Shown here in pieces: positions 8,351-17,116 of a DNA stretch of 49,133 nt. The DNA comes from Desulfobacula sp. GTDB taxonomy: Bacteria > Desulfobacterota > Desulfobacteria > Desulfobacterales > Desulfobacteraceae. How positions within the stretch are numbered: the stretch's first letter is position 1; each line of letters starts with the position of its first letter. The stretch is from positions 1-49,133 of the forward strand of contig JABGOU010000030.1 in assembly GCA_018645325.1 (NCBI GenBank), written 5' to 3'. The position numbers and the translations under genes were made by a program. The notes under the pieces were generated by a model. That model was not told where the DNA came from. It worked only from the letters and a program-made list of their open reading frames with translations, and searched no databases.

Positions 8351-8899
8351 ATGGAGCCTGAAAAATTTCGAGAATCCAGGCTGGCAATAAACCAGTTATG
8401 CAAAAATATTGATCTCTTAATTGAGCAAAAGGATCTTGAAGCTTCAAAAGAAGGTTTTGAGGAAGTAAGTTCCAAGTTGGATATACTAAAACCCCAGGCA
8501 GAAGGTGAAATCCAGAAACGTTCTGTAAAAAATCTGGGCATTAAACTCAAGGGATTGTCAATCTTTATCGCCAAATTAAAACCCAAGAAAAAACCGGCCG
8601 CAAAAAAAGCTCCAAAAATTTTTATCAGCTGGGATGAAGAACGCCTTGGCCAATTGTCTCCTGCTTTTTTGAAAAAAGTATTTATGAATATGGGAAATGA
8701 TACAGCTGCAACGATTTGTTTCGGCACCACTGGAAAAGGTATCAGGCCCAGTTATCAGATCGAATTTGGCAACCAGGAAACCAAAGCGTTTACAGGCTCC
8801 GGTCACAAACCCCAGAAAAAATTCCTTTCACCCGACACAAAAAAGATATCCCAACCCTTTTCCTATGATGTAATTGATTCAATTCTGCAAGGAAAATAA
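8351..8899 (+). CDS. Hypothetical basic protein
   Basis: A 182-residue soluble protein that I do not recognise. Residues 1-70 are predicted helical with alternating charges. A lysine-alanine-proline linker (KPKKKPAAKKAPK, about residues 77-89) follows, and then a probable small globular domain (KIFISWDEERLGQLSPAFLKKVFMNMGND...). The layout of helical part, basic linker and compact domain would fit nucleic-acid or partner binding, but this is inference. The start has an excellent GAGGAGGA seven bases upstream. It stands between the csp gene and the LUD/DUF166 pair, 73 bp from the latter. Confidence 0.7.
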   Translation: MEPEKFRESRLAINQLCKNIDLLIEQKDLEASKEGFEEVSSKLDILKPQAEGEIQKRSVKNLGIKLKGLSIFIAKLKPKKKPAAKKAPKIFISWDEERLGQLSPAFLKKVFMNMGNDTAATICFGTTGKGIRPSYQIEFGNQETKAFTGSGHKPQKKFLSPDTKKISQPFSYDVIDSILQGK

Positions 8900-8972
8900 A
8901 CAGGACATGACATTTCAAATTTTGTTTATAGTGTGATTTTTCGTTCAAACACTAATTAGGAAAGGATACAAA

Positions 8973-9626
8973 ATGAAAAAACCCATTGATAATTATTGGA
9001 ACCTTAAACTTGAGTCTTTAAAGGAAAATCTTGAAAAAAATAATTTTGAAGTTTTTATTGCACAGAATGCAAAGGATGCAAAAGAAATAGCTGTTAATGA
9101 TATTATTCCAGGCCTTGATATTAAAAGTGTTTCCTGGGGAGGGTCAATGTCTTTTGTTTCAACAGGCCTTTTCCATGAACTAAAGGATAACCCTGATATT
9201 GAAGTTCTCAACACCTTTGATACACGCATTTCAAAAGAAGAGATGATGGACCTGCGGCGACGGTCTTTAATGACTGATTTGTTTATTACGGGTACAAATG
9301 CAGTAACTGAGGCAGGACACCTTGTTAATCTTGATATGATGGGGAACAGGGTTGCTGCAATAATGTGGGGGCCAAAGAATGTTTTGCTGGTAATAGGCAG
9401 AAATAAAGTATGCGGAGACCTGGAAGATGCCATGATCAGGATAAAAAATTATGCTGCTCCCGTTAATACCATGAATCTTGACAAGAAAACGCCCTGCAGC
9501 AAGACCGGAGTATGTCATGACTGCAGCAGTCCTGACAGGATTTGCAATTACTGGACAATTACAGAAAAAAGTTTTGTAAAGAAAAGGATTAAGATTATTC
9601 TGGTAAATGAAGACTTAGGATTTTAA
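8973..9626 (+). CDS. LUD-domain (LutC/YkgG-like, DUF162) protein
   Basis: A 217-residue LUD-domain protein. LutC proteins take part in L-lactate oxidation together with Fe-S partners, but many single LUD proteins in anaerobes have unknown roles. Seen here are the SVSWGGSMSF and LFITGTNAVTEAGHLVNLD blocks, the NRVAAIMWGPKNVLLVIGRNK core and a cysteine-rich tail (TPCSKTGVCHDC...DRICNYW) that could hold a metal or Fe-S centre. AGGAAAGG precedes the ATG. The DUF166 gene begins three bases after the stop, so the two are almost certainly co-translated. No lutA or lutB is nearby. Confidence 0.85.
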   Translation: MKKPIDNYWNLKLESLKENLEKNNFEVFIAQNAKDAKEIAVNDIIPGLDIKSVSWGGSMSFVSTGLFHELKDNPDIEVLNTFDTRISKEEMMDLRRRSLMTDLFITGTNAVTEAGHLVNLDMMGNRVAAIMWGPKNVLLVIGRNKVCGDLEDAMIRIKNYAAPVNTMNLDKKTPCSKTGVCHDCSSPDRICNYWTITEKSFVKKRIKIILVNEDLGF

Positions 9627-9629
9627 ATC

Positions 9630-10256
9630 ATGCAGAAAATAATGGTTTTCCAGCAAAATGGATCTGGAAAGACTAAAATAGATGGCATGAATAAATTTGG
9701 CAGGGGAAAATTTATTATTGAAACCTTTGACATTGACGAACCCCTGCCGACAGTGCTTGATGATACATCACCCTATCTTCCTGAAACCATTGATGCAGAT
9801 ATTGTGGTTGATTATTTAAAACATCGGGACCTTTCAGATGACTTAAGTGCTTTGTGTGAAAAATTGAATATCCCGGTGATTGCTTCAGGGAAAAAAATAA
9901 CAACGGGAAAAGCCCTGTGTCCTAAAGTTTGCTGTGCCCTTCCCGGGCAGGGCCGGCTCGGGGAATACAGCAATGTATTTGGAATGCCTGAAATTGAGAT
10001 AGTAATTGAAAAGGATATGATTACCCGGATTAAGGTATTAAAAGGTGCGCCCTGTGGTGCAACATGGAATGCGGCCGCAAAGATAAAAAATATGCCCATT
10101 GAAACTGCATTGACGCGATTTGGTTTGGAGGTTCAGTTCTTTTGTTCGGCAGATCCATCAGCCTGGGACCCACTTTGGGGGAAAAGTCCGGTTCATCTGG
10201 CGGCTGACATCCATACTGCGGTTTTAAAAGCTGTTCTAAAGAAAAAAAAATTGTAA
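9630..10256 (+). CDS. DUF166-family protein
   Basis: A 208-residue protein matching the DUF166 family known mainly from methanogens and sulfate reducers (sometimes labelled thymidylate-synthase-like without firm proof). Conserved parts seen are CPKVCCALPGQG, VFGMPEIEI, KVLKGAPCGATWNAA and FFCSADPSAWDPLWGKSP. The cysteine pair and the CGAT loop are likely functional sites. It follows the LUD gene by three bases. Its TAA stop (10254-10256) lies inside the first terminal repeat of the inserted element at 10253-10387, so the lysine-rich C-terminus (KKKKL) is partly a product of the insertion site. Confidence 0.8.
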   Translation: MQKIMVFQQNGSGKTKIDGMNKFGRGKFIIETFDIDEPLPTVLDDTSPYLPETIDADIVVDYLKHRDLSDDLSALCEKLNIPVIASGKKITTGKALCPKVCCALPGQGRLGEYSNVFGMPEIEIVIEKDMITRIKVLKGAPCGATWNAAAKIKNMPIETALTRFGLEVQFFCSADPSAWDPLWGKSPVHLAADIHTAVLKAVLKKKKL

Positions 10257-10387
10257 TTGTTCAGCCCGTTAAAAAAAATTATCCCCAAAGCCATGTCTGA
10301 TGGATATTTGCAGGAGGTTAAGCGAATAGCCTCGAAACAAATATCCACCAGGCAGGGCGGTTTCAAGCGTAAGAGCTGAATAATTAC
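10253..10387 (-). repeat. MITE-like element, copy B, with 8-bp target duplication
   Basis: A 135-bp element ending in GTAATTGTTCAGC (left) and GCTGAATAATTAC (right), which are inverted repeats matching at 12 of 13 positions. Internal arms of 21 bp (10290-10310 and 10338-10358) enclose a 27-nt loop. The octamer AAAAAATT flanks it on both sides (10245-10252 and 10388-10395), proving a transposition-type insertion. Both terminal repeats provide TAA stop codons, one to the DUF166 gene and one to the convergent acylphosphatase gene. The strand is given relative to copies A, C and D, which lie in the other orientation. Confidence 0.92.
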
Positions 10388-10677
10388 AAAAAATTTGAAT
10401 ATTTGATTTCAAATGTTTTAAAATTAGTTAAGGCTTTTACATTTTGTGTCAGTACATTTTCAACCCTGGATAATTCAGGCCCTTTCCAGCACCAGTCTAT
10501 CATCTTGGCAATAGACTTTTGATCTCCTTCAAATAAGGCTTCCACAGATCCATTTGCAAGGTTTTGAACATATCCTTTAATGCCAAGTATATCAGCTGTA
10601 GTTTTGGTATGTGCTCTGTAAAAAACTCCCTGAACCCGACCTTTGATGATAACCTTGATTTGTTCTTTATTCGGCAT
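10384..10677 (-). CDS. acyP: Acylphosphatase
   Basis: A 97-residue enzyme hydrolysing acyl phosphates. The signature KGRVQGVFYRAHT contains the phosphate-binding loop and catalytic Arg, and GYVQNLANGSVEALFEG contains the catalytic Asn. The last family strand, FEIKY, lies just before the end. The start at 10677 has AGGAG eight bases upstream. It overlaps the end of dinB by 11 bp. Its stop codon lies within the terminal repeat of the inserted element, so the last few residues (SNFL) flank the insertion. A substrate link to the acyl-phosphate chemistry of the proline pathway nearby would be speculation. Confidence 0.93.
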   Translation of the reverse strand: MPNKEQIKVIIKGRVQGVFYRAHTKTTADILGIKGYVQNLANGSVEALFEGDQKSIAKMIDWCWKGPELSRVENVLTQNVKALTNFKTFEIKYSNFL

Positions 10678-11848
10678 TGGGCTTTCTCCTGCTAAAATTA
10701 TTAAGGGATGCTTTTTTAATTGTATCAGAACCAAATTTTTCCGATATTGAATCCACTGCAGTATCCACGGACTCCCATTGTTCTTTTGGCATGTCATGGT
10801 CCTGTATCAGCTGCATCTGGACCGGGGTGTTTTTATCTTTGAGTGCGGTGACTCCTACACCAACCAGCCTTATTTTCTTTTTTAATACGATTTTTTCATA
10901 AAGGCTGAGTGCTTTATGGAAAATAGCAGATGAAGAACAAATGGGGGAATCAAGCTTTTTACTCCTGGTGATCTGTGAAAAATCGGAAAACTTAAGCTTG
11001 ATAAATACATTTTCGCACACAAGGTTTTTTTTTCTTAGATCCCTGCCAACGCTTTGAGACCTGTCCAGTATCACTTGTTTAATGGTTTCAAAATGAAAAA
11101 TATCCTTAGAAAGTGTTGTTTCACTGGAAATAGATTTTCTGATGTAATTTGTTGTCACCCTTGATGAATCAATGCCATTTGAAAGCGCTAAAAGTTTTTG
11201 ACCCAGTTTACCAAATTTCTGGGTTAATATTGGCAGAGGATATTTTTTTACATCTCCCAGGGTTTTGATCTGCAAAATTTCCATTTTTTTCATGGCGCTT
11301 TGTCCAATTCCAGCGACTTTCTTTATGGGCAGGGTAAAAATGAAATTTTTTACCTGGTGTTCTTTAATATGGGTTAATCCATCCGGCTTATTCATGTCTG
11401 ATGCAATTTTAGCCAGAAATTTAATGGGTGCAATCCCGATGGAACAAGTTAAAGACAGATCATTTTTGATCTTGTCTTTTATGGCAAAAGCAATTTTTTC
11501 CGGTGAACCAAACAGCCTTTCACATCCCTTGATATCAACATATGCCTCATCAATGGAAACCTGTTCCATTAATGGAGAAAAATGTGAAATGATTTCCATT
11601 ATTTTTTTTGAATCCGCCTTATATTTTCTCATACTCCCGGGAACAATAATTAATTGTTCGCATTTTTTTTTTGCCTGAAATACGGGCATGGCAGAATGGA
11701 TACCGAATAATCTTGCCTCATAGCTTGCCGTTGACACTACACTTCTTTCTGAATTTCCTGATACCGCCACGGGTTTGTTCCTTAGGCCAGGGTTATCCCT
11801 TTGTTCAATTGCCGCAAAAAATGCATCCATGTCAATGTGCAATATCAT
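10667..11848 (-). CDS. dinB: DNA polymerase IV (Y-family, translesion)
   Basis: A 393-residue error-prone polymerase. The palm carboxylates are seen in HIDMDAFFAAIEQ (N-terminus) and SIDEAYVDI (about residues 100-108), with STASYEARLFGIHSAMP in the fingers, the HhH thumb (KVAGIGQSAMKKMEILQI) and a little-finger domain to about residue 345. It lies 15 bp after the K+ channel gene and overlaps the acylphosphatase start, so the three form one minus-strand operon. No LexA-type box is recognised just upstream, and expression is likely driven from before the channel gene. Confidence 0.95.
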   Translation of the reverse strand: MILHIDMDAFFAAIEQRDNPGLRNKPVAVSGNSERSVVSTASYEARLFGIHSAMPVFQAKKKCEQLIIVPGSMRKYKADSKKIMEIISHFSPLMEQVSIDEAYVDIKGCERLFGSPEKIAFAIKDKIKNDLSLTCSIGIAPIKFLAKIASDMNKPDGLTHIKEHQVKNFIFTLPIKKVAGIGQSAMKKMEILQIKTLGDVKKYPLPILTQKFGKLGQKLLALSNGIDSSRVTTNYIRKSISSETTLSKDIFHFETIKQVILDRSQSVGRDLRKKNLVCENVFIKLKFSDFSQITRSKKLDSPICSSSAIFHKALSLYEKIVLKKKIRLVGVGVTALKDKNTPVQMQLIQDHDMPKEQWESVDTAVDSISEKFGSDTIKKASLNNFSRRKPNAE

Positions 11849-11863
11849 TTTTGCCAGACCCCA

Positions 11864-12904
11864 TCACCCATTATATTTTCTGAACCGCTTGAGGGATTCA
11901 ACGTCTGCCTGGAGGACAATCGTGTCTCCTGCTTCTATGATCATTGAACGTTTTGGGTTGTAAATGATGCTTGGATTGTCAGACCTTATCAGCGCAAGAA
12001 TAAGGAGCTGGGTAAAGTCAGGAAAGCTAATGTCGCCTACCTTTTGGCCTGTTAGTGGAGATTTTTTTGAAATGGTAATGTCCTCGATACGAACAACGCA
12101 GTCCTTGTCGCGCATCATAACATCAAGGTAGCGTACTACTCTTGGACGAACAATCTGCGAAGCGATTCTAAGCCCGCCTATAGAATTTGGCATTACCACT
12201 TCTGCGCCGAGTAATTCAAGTTTGCTTATAAACTCACTGTCACTGCAGCTTGAAAACAGCTTTATTAGTGGGTTAAACTGTTTACAGGTCACAACAACGC
12301 AGAGGTTGTCTTTGTCGTCGTCAAGGGCAGAAATTACTGATTTGGCTTTTTTTACACCTGCACTCTGCAGAAAATCAGCATGGGTAGCATCCCCTATTAC
12401 AGATGGAAAATTCCCAAACTGCCTCTGTAAATTTTTGATTAATTTTATATCTGAATCTATCAGGACAAATGATGCACCAGTAAGCTGAAGTTCCTTAAAA
12501 ACATAGTAGCCAACTCCAACACGTGTAGCACCGCATAAAATAATATGTCCGGCAAGTTTACTGATTTGTCTTTCCATTCTTTTTCTCCAAAAAACATTGG
12601 TCAGTTCTCCCTCCACTAAAAAGGCGGTAAGGGTTGAAACAAAATAAGCAGCTATGCCTAGTCCGCTAAACAGTATAAAGATTGTGAACAGCCTTGAACC
12701 CGGGACCACGCTAAGATCAATCACTTCGCCAAACCCAACGGTGGTAAGAGTTATGATGGTCATGTAAAAACTGTCACCAAGAAGCCAGGGGGGATCTGGT
12801 TGAGCAAATTGCCCCAGCAGGTAGTACCCTGCTGTACCGATCAGGGTCACAGCCAGTAATAAGATACCGGCAAGATAAATTCTTTTTTGGGGATCATCCG
12901 ACAT
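11864..12904 (-). CDS. K+ channel protein with RCK (TrkA-N/TrkA-C) domains
   Basis: A 346-residue inner-membrane channel subunit. TM1 is about residues 8-30, the pore helix and selectivity filter are TLTTVGFGEV (about 53-62), and TM2 is about 72-96. A Rossmann RCK domain follows (HIILCGATRVGVG, VLIDSD, VIGDATHADFL), then a TrkA-C domain near residues 255-340 (SPLTGQKVGDISFP). The glycine motif is slightly degenerate (CGATRVGVG rather than GxGxxG), so ligand preference is uncertain. A MITE copy lies only 23 bp upstream of its start codon and may have displaced or replaced the promoter. Confidence 0.9.
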   Translation of the reverse strand: MSDDPQKRIYLAGILLLAVTLIGTAGYYLLGQFAQPDPPWLLGDSFYMTIITLTTVGFGEVIDLSVVPGSRLFTIFILFSGLGIAAYFVSTLTAFLVEGELTNVFWRKRMERQISKLAGHIILCGATRVGVGYYVFKELQLTGASFVLIDSDIKLIKNLQRQFGNFPSVIGDATHADFLQSAGVKKAKSVISALDDDKDNLCVVVTCKQFNPLIKLFSSCSDSEFISKLELLGAEVVMPNSIGGLRIASQIVRPRVVRYLDVMMRDKDCVVRIEDITISKKSPLTGQKVGDISFPDFTQLLILALIRSDNPSIIYNPKRSMIIEAGDTIVLQADVESLKRFRKYNG

Positions 12905-12927
12905 AAAAACCTGATTTAAGCTTATTA

Positions 12928-13062
12928 GTAATTATTCAGCTCTTGCGCTTGAACCCGCCCTGTCTGATAGATATTTGTTTCGAGGCTATTCGCTTAACCT
13001 CCTGCAAATATCCATCTGACAGGGCTTTGGGGATAACTTTTTTTAACGGGCTGAACAATTAC
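12928..13062 (+). repeat. MITE-like element, copy C
   Basis: 135 bp with terminal repeats GTAATTATTCAGC (12928-12940) and GCTGAACAATTAC (13050-13062) and internal arms at 12957-12977 and 13005-13025. The flanking octamers GCTTATTA and ACTTATTT share six of eight positions, probably an eroded target duplication. It sits in the region before the K+ channel operon. The rest of the gap up to 13322 holds nothing I can support. Confidence 0.9.
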
Positions 13063-13322
13063 ACTTATTTTATCTTAATTAATCCTCTTTGGATGAATAG
13101 GATAGGAACTTACTTTTTGTCAAGTTAATCCGATTAAAGTCAATAAAAAAACGGGTATTTTTGTGCCGTCTGATAATGATTTAATATTCCTTTACACAAA
13201 TTCTAAACATTGATATTGAAGTATCAATCGGAATTTTAAATTGTTTCAGGTTGGATACCACACCATTATATTACATTACCTAAGATTTTAACAAGCCTGC
13301 ATTCAACAAAAGTTTTATTCAA

Positions 13323-14117
13323 ATGATTTGGAAAATTTTATTATATGCTTTGACCGGATATCTTGCCCTGTGCGCCATGGTTTTTATATTTCAGCGAAAA
13401 ATGCTCTATCTGCCGGATCACAGCAAGTTGTCAAAGAAGAGTGCAATGGACGAAGGGTTGCTCCATTGGCCTTTGTTTGAAAATTTTCAAGGATTTGTCA
13501 CTCAAGAGGAACCCATTGATTCAAAAGGCACTGTTATAGTATTCCATGGCAATGCAGGTACAGCCTATCATCGCAGCTTCTATGCCAGGGCCCTTTCAAT
13601 TCAAAACCTACGGGTTATTCTGGCGGAATATCCCGGCTATGGTGGCCGTGCCGGACAACCCCGTGAAGATGTGTTGGTAAAGGATGCAGTTAAAACTATG
13701 AGGCATGCCTATAAGGAGTATGGAAAGCCCTTGTATATCTGGGGTGAGTCTCTTGGATGTGGAGTGGTTGCAGGTGCCGTTAATAAAATTGACATTCCCA
13801 TAAAGGCAATAGTTTTGTTTTTGCCATGGGATTCGCTGTCAAATCTTGCTCAAACCCATTACAGGTTCCTTCCTGCGCGTTGGCTGGTTCTGGATAAATT
13901 TAATAATATTGATAACCTTAAAGGATTTAAAGGGAATATTGCTGTCATACTGGCTGGAAAAGATGAGGTTATTCCTTTTCACCATGGTAAAAAACTTTAT
14001 GATTCAATAACAGCAAATAAGAAACTATGGTTATTTAAAGATGCAAAACATAATGAAATGCCTGTTGAAGCAGAACTTCACTGGTGGAAAGAGGTCATAA
14101 CCTTTATTTCGCAGTAA
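13323..14117 (+). CDS. Alpha/beta hydrolase (BEM46-like), membrane-anchored
   Basis: A 264-residue serine hydrolase. An N-terminal hydrophobic segment (residues 2-22) probably anchors it in the inner membrane. The oxyanion region is VIVFHGNAGTA, the nucleophile elbow GESLGCG (Ser near residue 142), the acid region VILAGKDEVIPF and the histidine DAKHNEMP, matching the BEM46/YfhR group. The substrate is unknown, with esterase or thioesterase activity as the usual guess. The ATG at 13323 has no clear ribosome-binding site. It is a single gene with repeat copy D 51 bp downstream. Confidence 0.85.
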   Translation: MIWKILLYALTGYLALCAMVFIFQRKMLYLPDHSKLSKKSAMDEGLLHWPLFENFQGFVTQEEPIDSKGTVIVFHGNAGTAYHRSFYARALSIQNLRVILAEYPGYGGRAGQPREDVLVKDAVKTMRHAYKEYGKPLYIWGESLGCGVVAGAVNKIDIPIKAIVLFLPWDSLSNLAQTHYRFLPARWLVLDKFNNIDNLKGFKGNIAVILAGKDEVIPFHHGKKLYDSITANKKLWLFKDAKHNEMPVEAELHWWKEVITFISQ

Positions 14118-14168
14118 ACTCTATGGCTTTTATCTGGAATCCCAGGGCAATCGCATGTAAACAATATT

Positions 14169-14302
14169 GTAACTATTCAGCTCTTATGTTTGAAACCGCC
14201 CTATCCGATGGATATTTGTTTCGAGGCTATTCGCTTAACCTCCTGCAAATATCCATCAGACAGGGCTTTGAGATAACGTCTTTTAACGGGCTAAACAATT
14301 AC
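14169..14302 (+). repeat. MITE-like element, copy D, with 8-bp target duplication
   Basis: 134 bp with terminal repeats GTAACTATTCAGC (14169-14181) and GCTAAACAATTAC (14290-14302) and internal arms at 14198-14218 and 14246-14266. The octamer ACAATATT is perfectly duplicated at 14161-14168 and 14303-14310. It lies between the hydrolase and leuS, ending 209 bp before the leuS start. The rest of this gap (14311-14511) should contain the leuS promoter, but I cannot assign boxes with confidence. Confidence 0.92.
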
Positions 14303-14511
14303 ACAATATTTTGCTCTGTTATCAGCACCAATGATTGTAATTGTCGGCACAGCAACGAGTTCAGGTCAGTTTGCCTTGGATGAGCATTTTGGGAATTCTT
14401 GTAATTCGCTTGATTTTCTTGCTATTTGCGTTTGATTGTGGCATCTATAAAAACTCAAAATAAAGAAACGGTAATTCAATATAGAAGAAGCTTTCACAAG
14501 GAGTAAGTGCA

Positions 14512-17115
14512 ATGGAGGAACGATATCATCCTGAATTGGTAGAGCCCAAATGGCAGGCATATTGGAAAGAAAATCAAGTTTTCAAAGTAAGAGAGGATAC
14601 ATCAAAAGAAAAATATTATTTATTGGAAATGTTCCCTTATCCTTCCGGTAAAATTCATATTGGTCATGTGCGCAATTATACAATTGGTGATGTGGTTGTC
14701 AGATACAAACGCATGAAGGGATTTAATGTCCTCCATCCCATGGGATGGGATGCATTTGGTATGCCTGCTGAAAATGCAGCCATTGATAATAACACCCATC
14801 CTGCAGCATGGACCTATGAGAATATAAGCGCCATGAGAGAGCAGCTAAAAAAAATGGGATTTTCATATGACTGGGATCGTGAGCTCGCCACCTGCAGGCC
14901 GGAATATTATAAATGGGAGCAATGGCTTTTTCTTAAAATGCTGGAAAAGAAAATGGCCTATCGAAAAGAATCATATGTAAACTGGTGTGAGAAATGTCAG
15001 ACTGTTCTTGCTAATGAACAGGTTGAACAAGATAAATGCTGGAGATGCTCTAAGACGGTTCAGCAAAAAAAACTCTGGCAATGGTATTTTAAAATTACAG
15101 ATTATGCGGAAGATCTTCTTGTTCACTGTGATAAATTGCCTGGATGGCCTGATAAAGTAACTGTAATGCAGAAAAACTGGATTGGTAAAAGTATAGGGTC
15201 TGCATTAAAATTCAAAATTGATGGCAAAAATGAAGATATAGAAGTTTTTACCACCAGGCCAGACACTATTTTCGGTGCAACTTTCATGTGCCTTGCACCG
15301 GAGCATCCTCTGGTTGAAACCCTTTCCAGGGGAACAAAACAGGAAGATCAGGTCACAGCATTTGTTCAAAAAGTATCCAGCCAGGAAAGATCTGCCGAAG
15401 GTATTGAAAAATACGAAAAAGAAGGAGTCTTTACTGGAGCCTTCTGCATTAATCCGGCCACATTAGAAAAGGTTCCTGTTTATACAGCCAATTTTGTTTT
15501 AATGGAATATGGAACAGGAGCTATCATGTCTGTACCGGCCGGTGACCAGAGAGATTTTGATTTTGCCCGGAAATATGGGCTTGAAATCAGGGTTGTGGTC
15601 CAGCCGGAAGGGGACACTCTTGACGGGACTACCATGGAAGAAGCTTATACTGGAGACGGTTTTATGGTGAATTCCGGTGAGTTTAACGGGCTGGACAATA
15701 AAAAAGCTATGGATGTGATGACGAACTGGCTTGAAAAAAAGGGCAGGGGGCAAAAAACTATTTCCTATCGGCTCAGAGACTGGGGGATTTCAAGACAAAG
15801 ATACTGGGGAGCCCCCATTCCTGTTATTCATTGTCCGGATTGTGGAGCCGTTCCAGTTCCCAAATCAGATCTTCCCATAAAACTTCCTGAAGATGCCAAT
15901 ATTCTGGAAAAAGGGGGTTCTCCTTTACCGACACTTGATTTTTTTGCAAAAGCCACATGTCCTGAATGCGGCAGAAAGGATGCAAAAAGAGATACAGATA
16001 CCATGGATACATTTGTAGAATCTTCATGGTATTATTTAAGATATTGCTCTCCCCGATATGAGGGGGGTATGTTTGATCATGATGCAGTAAAATATTGGGC
16101 ACCCGTGGATCAATACATAGGAGGTGTAGAACATGCAGTTCTTCACCTGTTATATTCCCGGTATTTTATGAGGGTGCTGCATGCCCTTGGAATGATTGAT
16201 TTTAAAGAACCTTTTACACGGCTTTTGACCCAGGGCATGGTCTGTAAAGAGACCATGACCTGTCCTGATCATGGATATCTTTTCCCAGAAGAAGCATTGA
16301 AAGAAGACAAGGGCAATCTTGTATGTACAAAATGCAAAAAGGATGTGGAAGTGGGCAGGGTCATTAAAATGTCAAAATCCAAGAAAAATGTGGTTGACCC
16401 AAATGAGCTGCTTGAAAAATATGGTGCAGATGTGACAAGGCTGTTCTGCCTGTTTGCGGCTCCTCCTGAAAGAGACCTTGAGTGGAGTGAAGACGGGGTT
16501 GAGGGCAGCCATAGATTTGCAAACAGGGTGTGGCGGTTTGCCATGGAATGCCTGGAAAAAATAGATGGTTTAAAACCCTTTAAAGGAGCAGCGTCAGATC
16601 TATCCTCAAAACAGGCAAAAGATCTTTACATCAAAGCAAATCAGACCATACAAAAGGTTACTGATGATATTGATAAAAGTTTTCATTTTAACACGGCCAT
16701 TTCAGCCGTAATGGAACTTGTTAATGTGCTTTATTCAATTGATCTTGATTCTGCAGATGATGAATTGAAAAAAGTGATCCTGTTCAGTCTTGAAAATATT
16801 ATTTTATTGTTGAGTCCCATTCTTCCGCATTTTTGTGAAGAATTGTTTGAAAAGCTGGGCAGAACCGGTTCAATCATTGAACAACCCTGGCCTGAATACA
16901 GAAAAGATTCTATTAAAACAGATGAGGTTATTGTTGTTGTTCAGGTCAATGGTAAGCTTCGTTCAAAGTTTACCATTGATGCAGGTGTTGAAGAGGCAAT
17001 CATCAAAGAAAAAGCCCTGGCTGATGAAAAGATTTTAAAATACGTGGGAGATAAAAAGCCCAAAAAAATTATAATTATTAGAAAAAAACAGACACTCATA
17101 AATATCGTGGTTTAA
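14512..17115 (+). CDS. leuS: Leucyl-tRNA synthetase
   Basis: An 867-residue class I aminoacyl-tRNA synthetase of bacterial type. HIGH is present as HIGH at residues 49-52 (YPSGKIHIGHVRNYT), the zinc-binding cysteines as CEKC...CWRC, the CP1 editing domain around TTRPDTIFGATFM and the GTGAIMSVPAGDQRD block, and KMSKS at about 619-623, with the anticodon-binding helical domain and C-terminal domain after that. AAGGAG lies ten bases upstream of the ATG. lptE begins one base after its stop, so they are co-transcribed, as in many proteobacteria. Confidence 0.97.
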   Translation: MEERYHPELVEPKWQAYWKENQVFKVREDTSKEKYYLLEMFPYPSGKIHIGHVRNYTIGDVVVRYKRMKGFNVLHPMGWDAFGMPAENAAIDNNTHPAAWTYENISAMREQLKKMGFSYDWDRELATCRPEYYKWEQWLFLKMLEKKMAYRKESYVNWCEKCQTVLANEQVEQDKCWRCSKTVQQKKLWQWYFKITDYAEDLLVHCDKLPGWPDKVTVMQKNWIGKSIGSALKFKIDGKNEDIEVFTTRPDTIFGATFMCLAPEHPLVETLSRGTKQEDQVTAFVQKVSSQERSAEGIEKYEKEGVFTGAFCINPATLEKVPVYTANFVLMEYGTGAIMSVPAGDQRDFDFARKYGLEIRVVVQPEGDTLDGTTMEEAYTGDGFMVNSGEFNGLDNKKAMDVMTNWLEKKGRGQKTISYRLRDWGISRQRYWGAPIPVIHCPDCGAVPVPKSDLPIKLPEDANILEKGGSPLPTLDFFAKATCPECGRKDAKRDTDTMDTFVESSWYYLRYCSPRYEGGMFDHDAVKYWAPVDQYIGGVEHAVLHLLYSRYFMRVLHALGMIDFKEPFTRLLTQGMVCKETMTCPDHGYLFPEEALKEDKGNLVCTKCKKDVEVGRVIKMSKSKKNVVDPNELLEKYGADVTRLFCLFAAPPERDLEWSEDGVEGSHRFANRVWRFAMECLEKIDGLKPFKGAASDLSSKQAKDLYIKANQTIQKVTDDIDKSFHFNTAISAVMELVNVLYSIDLDSADDELKKVILFSLENIILLLSPILPHFCEELFEKLGRTGSIIEQPWPEYRKDSIKTDEVIVVVQVNGKLRSKFTIDAGVEEAIIKEKALADEKILKYVGDKKPKKIIIIRKKQTLINIVV

Positions 17116-17116
17116 T

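Noticed and set aside
8973-9626. The LUD gene as lutC of a lactate oxidation operon
   Set aside because: No lutA or lutB is nearby and the partner is a DUF166 gene, so the lactate role is not supported.
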